Below, piece by piece: positions 58,098 to 64,000 of a DNA stretch of 64,000 nucleotides. The notes beneath the pieces were generated by a model, which saw only the letters and a list, made by a program, of their open reading frames with translations, was not told where the DNA came from and ran no database searches. The translations under genes and the position numbers were made by a program. Origin of the DNA: Xenorhabdus japonica (GTDB lineage: Bacteria > Pseudomonadota > Gammaproteobacteria > Enterobacterales > Enterobacteriaceae); assembly GCF_900115195.1 (NCBI RefSeq), contig NZ_FOVO01000003.1, positions 62,001-126,000 on the forward strand. The letters run 5' to 3'. How positions within the stretch are numbered: the first letter of the stretch is position 1; the number at the start of each line of letters is the position of its first letter.

Positions 58098-58331
58098 GAC
58101 GCTAAAGATCTGGTAGAAATATTCTTTGAAGAAGTGCGTCGTTCTTTAGAGAATGGGGAACAAGTAAAGTTATCTGGTTTTGGAAATTTTGATTTGCGGG
58201 ATAAAAATCAACGCCCAGGCCGTAATCCCAAAACGGGCGAAGATATTCCGATTACGGCTCGCCGTGTTGTCACTTTTCGTCCAGGTCAAAAGCTAAAAAA
58301 CCGGGTGGAAAAAGCGTTACCCAAAGAATAA
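58035..58331 (+). CDS. ihfA: Integration host factor alpha subunit
   Basis: A 98-residue HU-family DNA-bending protein: [20 protein letters not shown] dimerisation helices, [27 protein letters not shown], the DNA-intercalating arm [26 protein letters not shown] and a short C-terminal helix. It pairs with IhfB. Its natural neighbour is pheT, as in E. coli, but here the 5' region has been duplicated, leaving a relic start upstream. The ribosome site for this copy is not strong (GAGGAACTGAACTT). Confidence 0.97.
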
Positions 58332-58340
58332 ATATATAAA

Positions 58341-58366
58341 AAGGTCGCATTTGCGGCCTTTTTCTT
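58341..58366 (+). terminator. ihfA terminator
   Basis: An 8-bp stem with a wobble (AAGGTCGC / GCGGCCTT), a 4-nt loop and a T5 tract, 10 bases after the ihfA stop. Confidence 0.85.
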
Positions 58367-58414
58367 ATCTTTTATATCTCATTGTGCTTAATAGGAAGGG
58401 TACATATTTTCTAA

Positions 58415-59425
58415 ATGGCCTCACATCACATACGCTCAGTTTATGAGTTAATCACTTATCACAAAAAACGTAACCATCAAGTGATGGCTATTTTGTCTGT
58501 TTTATTCGTTATTCTATTCATTTTGTCATTATGTGCAGGTGAAATCTGGTTTTGGCCTGATCAATGGTTATCAGAACCTGCCCAGTTGTTCATTTGGCAG
58601 TTGAGGTTGCCCAGAGCGATTACGGTGATGGTGATTGGTGCGAGTTTGGCCTTATCAGGGGCAATTATGCAGGCTTTGTTTGAGAATCCGTTGGCGGAGC
58701 CGGGATTGCTTGGGATCAGTAATGGCGCTGGTGTTGTAGTGGTATTTTTAATACTCATCTTTCATGGTATTGCTCCATTGTGGTTATTAAGTATTGGAGC
58801 GATATTTGGGGCGCTTTTCATGACTGCCATTTTATTGGGATTTTCCAGAAAACATCAAGTGACCAATACCCGTCTGTTATTGATTGGAGTTGCTTTTGGC
58901 GTGATCTTTGGTGCCTTGATGACATGGATGGTCTATTTCAGTACAAGTTTGGATCTCCGGCAATTGATGTATTGGATGATGGGAAGTTTCAGTGGTATTG
59001 ATTGGCGCCAAAAGTGGTTGGTTATTGCATTGCTTCCCGCTATTTTATGGTTAAGCAGCAAAGGCAATATTTTGAATTATCTCTCTCTTGGGGAATTACA
59101 GGCTCGGCAACTGGGGATATCTCACCACAAATGGCGTAATTTATTTGTCTCGGTGATTGGATTATTAGTTGGTTTGAGTGTTGCTCTCGCGGGAACGATC
59201 AGTTTTATCGGCTTGGTTATTCCTCATATCTTAAGATTGATTGGCTTGACTGATCATAAGGCATTGCTTCCGGCCAGTGTATTGGCAGGAGGCAGTGGTT
59301 TATTGTTGGCAGATTTAGTTTCCCGCCTATCATTATCTCATGCAGAAGTACCTATTGGGGTTGTCACTGTAACCTTAGGCTCACCCATTTTTATATGGCT
59401 TTTATTAAGAACACGTCACTATTAA
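58415..59425 (+). CDS. btuC: Vitamin B12 ABC transporter permease
   Basis: A 336-residue permease of the FecCD family with ten predicted helices, collinear with E. coli Btu[44 protein letters not shown] is the family N-terminal signature, the coupling region is [19 protein letters not shown], and [18 protein letters not shown] closes it. It forms the cobalamin importer BtuC2D2 with BtuD and BtuF. In E. coli btuE lies between btuC and btuD; here the gap is 49 bases and btuE is absent. Confidence 0.95.
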   Translation: MASHHIRSVYELITYHKKRNHQVMAILSVLFVILFILSLCAGEIWFWPDQWLSEPAQLFIWQLRLPRAITVMVIGASLALSGAIMQALFENPLAEPGLLGISNGAGVVVVFLILIFHGIAPLWLLSIGAIFGALFMTAILLGFSRKHQVTNTRLLLIGVAFGVIFGALMTWMVYFSTSLDLRQLMYWMMGSFSGIDWRQKWLVIALLPAILWLSSKGNILNYLSLGELQARQLGISHHKWRNLFVSVIGLLVGLSVALAGTISFIGLVIPHILRLIGLTDHKALLPASVLAGGSGLLLADLVSRLSLSHAEVPIGVVTVTLGSPIFIWLLLRTRHY

Positions 59426-59474
59426 GAAATACCATTCTGCCTGTTAATGTGGACAATAAGATAAGGATAGTAAC

Positions 59475-60242
59475 ATGAGTGGTCAGCCGATTTTGGAACT
59501 GGACAATATTACTGTCGACAACAGATTGAGATCATTGTCCGAATCTGTTACGAGAGGAAAACAAATTCATTTGGTTGGGTTAAATGGTTCAGGGAAGAGC
59601 ACATTGCTTTCAGCGATTGCGGGAATGTTATCCTATAGTGGCAATATTCGTTTGAATAGTCGGAATTTGCAGGATTACCGCCAGCACGAGTTGGCAAAGC
59701 ATCGCGCCTGGCTTTCTCAATCTGCTTCTATTCCTGTTATGCCTGTTTTCCAGTATTTAGATATGTTTCGCCCTGAATCCGCTCCATTGGCCCAGAGTGA
59801 AAATGTGTTACATGAACTTTGCCAGCAAATGAAACTCCTCCCATTGCTTTCTTCATCAATTGGTCAACTCTCTGGTGGAGAGTGGCAGCGTGTCAGATTA
59901 GCAGGCACTTTTTTGCAAATATGGCCGGATCTGAATCCTGATGGGAATTTACTCTTACTTGATGAGCCAACCAATAACCTTGATATCACCCAGAAAGCGA
60001 TTTTAGATAAGCTCACTAAAAGATTTTGTGCATTGGGGGGAACGGTATTATTGAGTAGCCATGATCTTGACCACACGTATGAACAGGCTACAGATGTATG
60101 GCTGCTTTCGCATGGAAAACTGTTGGCATCAGGTATGCCACAGAATGTAATGACAGAACGTAATTTATCAGAAATTTTTGAAGCGAATATTGGACATATC
60201 AAAAATGTCAGCTATAAATTATGGAGGGTCAACCACGTATAA
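59475..60242 (+). CDS. btuD: Vitamin B12 ABC transporter ATPase
   Basis: A 255-residue ATPase: Walker [15 protein letters not shown]-loop WLSQSASIPVMP, signature LSGGEWQRVRLAG, Walker B LLLLDEPTNNLD and H-loop SSHDLDHTYEQA. It drives BtuC. The product is somewhat like E. coli BtuD in length (249). Together with ihfA and btuC this repeats the E. coli ihfA-btuC-btuD order, minus btuE. A terminator is not obvious after it. Confidence 0.95.
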   Translation: MSGQPILELDNITVDNRLRSLSESVTRGKQIHLVGLNGSGKSTLLSAIAGMLSYSGNIRLNSRNLQDYRQHELAKHRAWLSQSASIPVMPVFQYLDMFRPESAPLAQSENVLHELCQQMKLLPLLSSSIGQLSGGEWQRVRLAGTFLQIWPDLNPDGNLLLLDEPTNNLDITQKAILDKLTKRFCALGGTVLLSSHDLDHTYEQATDVWLLSHGKLLASGMPQNVMTERNLSEIFEANIGHIKNVSYKLWRVNHV

Positions 60243-60399
60243 TTTCCACAAGTGAAATCCACCATAATCATTACCTGCTATCTGCTTTTGGTGTCTAGTT
60301 GGTCCAAAGTTGTTTTCCGTTGATGTTTTATTAAGAAATAACCAGTTAGAATTGGCTAACTAAAATACAATTTTGGATATAATAAGGCATAAGGCGGTT
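60243..60399 (+). promoter_or_regulatory. arn (pbgPE) operon promoter region
   Basis: A consensus -10 TATAAT lies at 60378-60383, and an inverted repeat GTTAG aattgg CTAAC at 60345-60360 occupies the -35 area, a plausible regulator site. In Photorhabdus this operon depends on PhoP, but the PhoP-box direct repeat is not clearly present. AAGGCGG is the ribosome site for arnB. Confidence 0.5.
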
Positions 60400-61545
60400 A
60401 TGGATAGTTTTTTGCCATTTTCTCGTCCTGCGATTGGCAGTGAGGAGATAGAAGCAATCGAGAAAGTTTTACACTCAGGTTGGATTACTACAGGCCCACA
60501 AAACCATCGGTTAGAGCAAGATTTTTCTCTGATGTTTGGATGCAAACATGCTATTGCTCTATGTTCCGCTACTGCGGGAATGCATTTGGCTTTGTTGGCG
60601 TTAGGCATAGGCCCTGGTGATGAAATTATTACACCTTCCCAAACTTGGGTTTCCACTATTAATATGATTTGTTTGTTGGGCGCTGAACCCGTCATGGTTG
60701 ATGTTGACCGTGATACATTGATGGTCAGTGCAGAAACAATCAAACAAGCGATAACACCAAAAACCAAAGCTATTATTCCTGTCCATTATGCGGGAGCGCC
60801 TTGCGATCTTGACGCTCTTCGCGTTGTTGCCCAAGAAGCTAAGGTTCCCCTGATTGAAGATGCGGCTCATGCTGTCGGTACCTGCTATAAAAATAAATGG
60901 ATCGGAGAACAGGGGACAGCAATCTTTTCTTTCCATGCGATCAAAAATATGACCTGTGCCGAAGGTGGCATGTTTGTTACAGATGATGATGAACTTGCCC
61001 AAAAGATCCGTTGTTTAAAATTTCATGGGTTAGCTGTTGACGCGTTTGATAGACAAATTCAGGGTAGAAAACCCCAAGCAGAAGTTATTGAGCCAAGTTT
61101 TAAATATAATCTATCAGATATTCATGCGGCAGTGGCGATTGTGCAACTAGGCAAACTGGCATCAATGAATGAACGTCGTCGGGAGTTGGTTGCTCGGTAT
61201 TCTGCTGCTCTTGTTGATTCATCTTTGCAAATGCTGAAAGTTCCCGAATATCAGCATTTGCATTCCCATCATCTTTTTATGGTGCGTGTTGATAAAAATA
61301 TTTGTGGTATTGACCGTGATACTTTCATGGCACATCTAAAAGACAGAAATGTTGGTACAGGGCTGCATTTTAGGGCTGCACACACACAGAAATATTATCG
61401 TGAGCGTTATCCACAACTTTCCCTGCCAATGTCAGAGTGGAATTCGTCAACACTTTGTTCATTACCACTTTTCCCAGATATGAACAATGATGATGTGGAT
61501 CGTGTCGTAAATGCGATGACTAAAATTCTTGCGGAGCATAAGTAA
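60400..61545 (+). CDS. arnB: UDP-4-amino-4-deoxy-L-arabinose aminotransferase
   Basis: A 381-residue PLP enzyme of the DegT/DnrJ family that transaminates UDP-4-keto-arabinose. The PLP lysine is Lys182 in [53 protein letters not shown] and EDAAHAVGT are conserved, and the end [15 protein letters not shown] matches ArnB. First gene of the lipid A L-Ara4N modification operon (arnBCADTEF), giving resistance to cationic peptides. ATG 60400 is the homologous start. Confidence 0.96.
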   Translation: MDSFLPFSRPAIGSEEIEAIEKVLHSGWITTGPQNHRLEQDFSLMFGCKHAIALCSATAGMHLALLALGIGPGDEIITPSQTWVSTINMICLLGAEPVMVDVDRDTLMVSAETIKQAITPKTKAIIPVHYAGAPCDLDALRVVAQEAKVPLIEDAAHAVGTCYKNKWIGEQGTAIFSFHAIKNMTCAEGGMFVTDDDELAQKIRCLKFHGLAVDAFDRQIQGRKPQAEVIEPSFKYNLSDIHAAVAIVQLGKLASMNERRRELVARYSAALVDSSLQMLKVPEYQHLHSHHLFMVRVDKNICGIDRDTFMAHLKDRNVGTGLHFRAAHTQKYYRERYPQLSLPMSEWNSSTLCSLPLFPDMNNDDVDRVVNAMTKILAEHK

Positions 61546-62523
61546 GTGACATTTAAAAAGATCAAAAAAGTTTCGGTCGTTATTCCTGTTTACAACGAAG
61601 AAGAAAGTTTGCCCCAGTTGTTAGAAAGAACGCTTGCTGTGTGCCAAAAATTAGAACAGAAATACGAATTAATCTTGGTCGACGATGGCAGTCGTGATAG
61701 CTCTGCTGAAATTTTAACTCAAGCGGCTGAATCTCCGGAAAATCATGTAATTACCATCTTACTTAATCGTAATTATGGGCAACATTCAGCAATTATGGCA
61801 GGTTTCCATCAAGCTTCTGGTGATCTGATTATTACACTTGATGCTGATTTGCAAAATCCGCCAGAAGAAATTCCTCGTTTAATTAAAACAGCAGAAGAGG
61901 GATATGACGTTGTGGGGACTCGTCGGGCTAATCGTCAGGATTCTTGGTTCCGTAAAACCGCTTCCAAAATGATCAATGCGATGATAACCAAGGCGACGGG
62001 GCGTTCGATGGGGGATTATGGTTGCATGTTGCGCGCTTATCGACGTCACATCGTGCAGGCGATGCTTCAATGCCATGAGCGCAGTACGTTTATTCCTATT
62101 CTTGCTAACACTTTTGCACGCAAAACAGTAGAAATTGAAGTAGCCCATGCAGAGCGTGAATTTGGGGACTCCAAGTACAGTTTTATGAACTTGATCAATC
62201 TGATGTATGACCTTCTGACGTGCTTAACAACTGCACCATTGCGGTTATTGAGTGTCGTGGGAAGTATCATTGCCATAATGGGTTTTCTGTTGGCAGTGTT
62301 ATTGATTGCTTTACGTCTTATATTTGGCTCCATGTGGGCTGCGGAAGGAGTATTTACCCTGTTTGCTATTCTTTTCATGTTCATCGGAGCACAGTTCGTC
62401 GCAATGGGGTTATTGGGTGAATACATTGGGCGGATATATAACGATGTTCGTGCTCGCCCACGTTATTTTATTCAAAAAGTGGTCGGAGTTAAAAAGACCA
62501 ATGATAATCAGGAAGAAAGCTAA
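61546..62523 (+). CDS. arnC: Undecaprenyl-phosphate 4-deoxy-4-formamido-L-arabinose transferase
   Basis: A 325-residue membrane GT2 glycosyltransferase: [32 protein letters not shown], the DXD-like [15 protein letters not shown], and [14 protein letters not shown], followed by two C-terminal helices (about 235-260, 268-295). It transfers the formylated aminoarabinose to undecaprenyl phosphate. The start is GTG 61546, immediately after the arnB stop, with GCGGAG upstream; the stop overlaps the arnA ATG (TAATG). Confidence 0.96.
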   Translation: MTFKKIKKVSVVIPVYNEEESLPQLLERTLAVCQKLEQKYELILVDDGSRDSSAEILTQAAESPENHVITILLNRNYGQHSAIMAGFHQASGDLIITLDADLQNPPEEIPRLIKTAEEGYDVVGTRRANRQDSWFRKTASKMINAMITKATGRSMGDYGCMLRAYRRHIVQAMLQCHERSTFIPILANTFARKTVEIEVAHAEREFGDSKYSFMNLINLMYDLLTCLTTAPLRLLSVVGSIIAIMGFLLAVLLIALRLIFGSMWAAEGVFTLFAILFMFIGAQFVAMGLLGEYIGRIYNDVRARPRYFIQKVVGVKKTNDNQEES

Positions 62524-64000
62524 TGAAAGCAGTTATTTTTGCCTATCACGATATTGGTTGTGTCGGACTCAGTGCTTTAGTAAAAGCTGGCTTTGATATT
62601 CAGGCTGTATTTACTCACACCGATGATCCAAATGAAAATCACTTTTTTTCTTCTGTTGCACACGTCGGTGCTGATTTTAGCTTACCAGTATTTGCGCCAG
62701 AAAATGTCAATCATCCACTTTGGGTTGAGCGCATTCGTGAAATGAAGCCGGATGTTATCTTCTCTTTTTATTATCGCAACATGCTTAGTCAGGAAATTTT
62801 ATCACTGGCTGAAAAAGGTGCATTTAATCTTCATGGCTCTTTGTTGCCGAAATATCGAGGTCGTGCTCCAGTTAACTGGGCAGTACTCAATGGAGAGACC
62901 GAAACAGGTGTAACATTACATAAAATGCTGGAGAGGGCGGATGCGGGAGATATTATCGCGCAACAGCCTGTACAAATTGATGAAAATGATACTTCTCTGG
63001 CAGTACATGGAAAAATACGCGAAGCAACAGTTGAGTTATTGAATAATATTCTGCCTCAAATAAAATCAGATCATTATCCATCAATTCCACAGGACGAAAG
63101 TCAGGCAACTTATTTTGGCCGTCGCACAGCAAACGATGGTGAAATAATATGGAATAAGTCTGCCAAAGAGATTAATAACTTAGTGAGGGCTGTAACAGAA
63201 CCCTACCCAGGCGCATTTACTTTTTTGGGCGAACGTAAAATTACAATTTGGCGTTCACGACCACTTAATCAAGCCCATGATAAACGCCCTGGAACCATAA
63301 TTTCTACTGACCCATTTGTTATTGCTTGTGGTGATGGCGCGTTGGAAATCATTAGCGGACAAGGTGAATCAGGGCTTTATGTTCAAGGTAACCAATTAGT
63401 GCTTGAAATGGGCATTGTGGCAGGAGGCCATGTTGGCCCGAAGGCAACAACTCAAGTCAGTCGCCGCAAACGCGTGCTTATTTTGGGAGTCAATGGATTT
63501 ATCGGTAATCACCTGACTGAACGGTTGTTGCATGATGGAAATTATGACATTTACGGGATGGATATTGGTTCTTCTGCCATTGGGCGATTCCTTGGTAATC
63601 CTCATTTTCACTTCATTGAGGGAGATGTCAGCATTCATACTGAATGGATTGAATATCACATCAAAAAATGTGATGTCATCCTTCCATTGGTGGCAATTGC
63701 GACTCCGATTGAATATACCCGTAATCCTTTGCGGGTCTTTGAGTTAGATTTTGAAGAAAATCTTAAAATTGTTCGTTATTGTGCGAAATACAATAAACGG
63801 ATTATTTTCCCATCGACATCTGAAGTTTACGGTATGTGTGATGACAAGGAGTTTGATGAAGACACTTCGCGTCTGATTGTCGGGCCTATAAATAAACAGC
63901 GTTGGATCTATTCCGTTTCTAAACAATTACTTGATAGAGTTATTTGGGCATATGGCGAAAAAGAAGGTTTGAAATTTACCTTATTTCGTCCATTTAACTG
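62523..64000 (+). CDS. arnA: Bifunctional UDP-L-Ara4N formyltransferase / UDP-glucuronate decarboxylase, 3' end outside window
   Basis: Starts at ATG 62523, overlapping arnC by one base, and stays open for 492 codons to the window end. The N-terminal formyltransferase domain has Asn102 and His104 ([19 protein letters not shown]) and Asp140 (RADAGD); the C-terminal dehydrogenase/decarboxylase begins [18 protein letters not shown] (NAD-binding GxxGxxG), with PSTSEVYG and the YSVSK Tyr/Lys pair near the end. It makes UDP-4-keto-pentose from UDP-glucuronate for ArnB, then formylates UDP-L-Ara4N for ArnC. About 165 codons are missing. Confidence 0.97.
   Translation, partial: MKAVIFAYHDIGCVGLSALVKAGFDIQAVFTHTDDPNENHFFSSVAHVGADFSLPVFAPENVNHPLWVERIREMKPDVIFSFYYRNMLSQEILSLAEKGAFNLHGSLLPKYRGRAPVNWAVLNGETETGVTLHKMLERADAGDIIAQQPVQIDENDTSLAVHGKIREATVELLNNILPQIKSDHYPSIPQDESQATYFGRRTANDGEIIWNKSAKEINNLVRAVTEPYPGAFTFLGERKITIWRSRPLNQAHDKRPGTIISTDPFVIACGDGALEIISGQGESGLYVQGNQLVLEMGIVAGGHVGPKATTQVSRRKRVLILGVNGFIGNHLTERLLHDGNYDIYGMDIGSSAIGRFLGNPHFHFIEGDVSIHTEWIEYHIKKCDVILPLVAIATPIEYTRNPLRVFELDFEENLKIVRYCAKYNKRIIFPSTSEVYGMCDDKEFDEDTSRLIVGPINKQRWIYSVSKQLLDRVIWAYGEKEGLKFTLFRPFN

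Noticed and set aside
60330-60375. PhoP box before arnB
   Set aside because: The expected GTTTA-N5-GTTTA direct repeat is not present within one or two mismatches; only an inverted repeat was recorded.

Overview
The window is a chromosomal segment of an enterobacterium, most likely Photorhabdus or a close relative such as Xenorhabdus (Morganellaceae). The evidence is an AT-rich genome with E. coli-like core proteins, gene blocks in enterobacterial order (guaBA; manXYZ-yobD-mntP; sdaA-nudL-pabB-yoaH; msrC-proQ-prc-htpX; thrS-infC-rpmI-rplT-pheM-pheST-ihfA; arnBCA, called pbgPE in Photorhabdus), a PrtN-type regulator relic and a short interspersed repeat with TATRCCC-like ends. The genus is inferred, not proven.

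Layout. 1-1.5 kb: 3' part of a TonB-dependent receptor. 1.6-6.4 kb: xseA diverging from guaBA. 6.6-20 kb: a uhp hexose-phosphate locus (uhpT, uhpA, uhpB, uhpC) in which uhpA and uhpB are separated by about 8.3 kb of accessory DNA. That insert holds a broken prtN-like gene, a broken secreted-protein ORF, a ParD/ParE-type toxin-antitoxin pair, an IclR regulator with a three-gene catabolic cassette (CoA-acylating semialdehyde dehydrogenase, iron alcohol dehydrogenase, GntP-type permease), an IS1-family remnant and the 5' stump of a tyrosine integrase. A 10-bp direct repeat brackets it. uhpC carries a premature TAG, so sugar-phosphate sensing is probably lost.

20-30 kb: a GNAT acetyltransferase, rlmA, mntP with a yybP-ykoY manganese riboswitch and an upstream Fur box, yobD, manXYZ, sdaA, nudL and pabB. 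30-40 kb: yoaH, yebF, pip, holE, ftnA, copC/copD/yebY, an SdsR (RyeB) small RNA, msrC, proQ, prc and htpX with a heat-shock-type promoter. 40-50 kb: tcyP, ydjM behind a LexA box, hxpB, a decayed yniB, yniA, the Fur-boxed yfeABCD (sitABCD) metal importer and emtA. 50-60 kb: the translation operon with its autoregulatory leader and phenylalanine attenuator, an infC gene with an ATT start, and a 115-bp tandem duplication at the pheT/ihfA junction that creates a chimeric 36-codon ORF. 58-64 kb: btuC and btuD (no btuE between them), then arnB, arnC and the start of arnA.

Recurring themes are metal homeostasis (mntP, yfeABCD, ftnA, copCD, btuCD), envelope modification and turnover (arn, emtA, prc, htpX) and gene decay around the uhp island. 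I found no tRNA, rRNA or CRISPR array. No gene set here is clearly an undescribed system; the island cassette, the duplication and the SdsR locus merit most attention.
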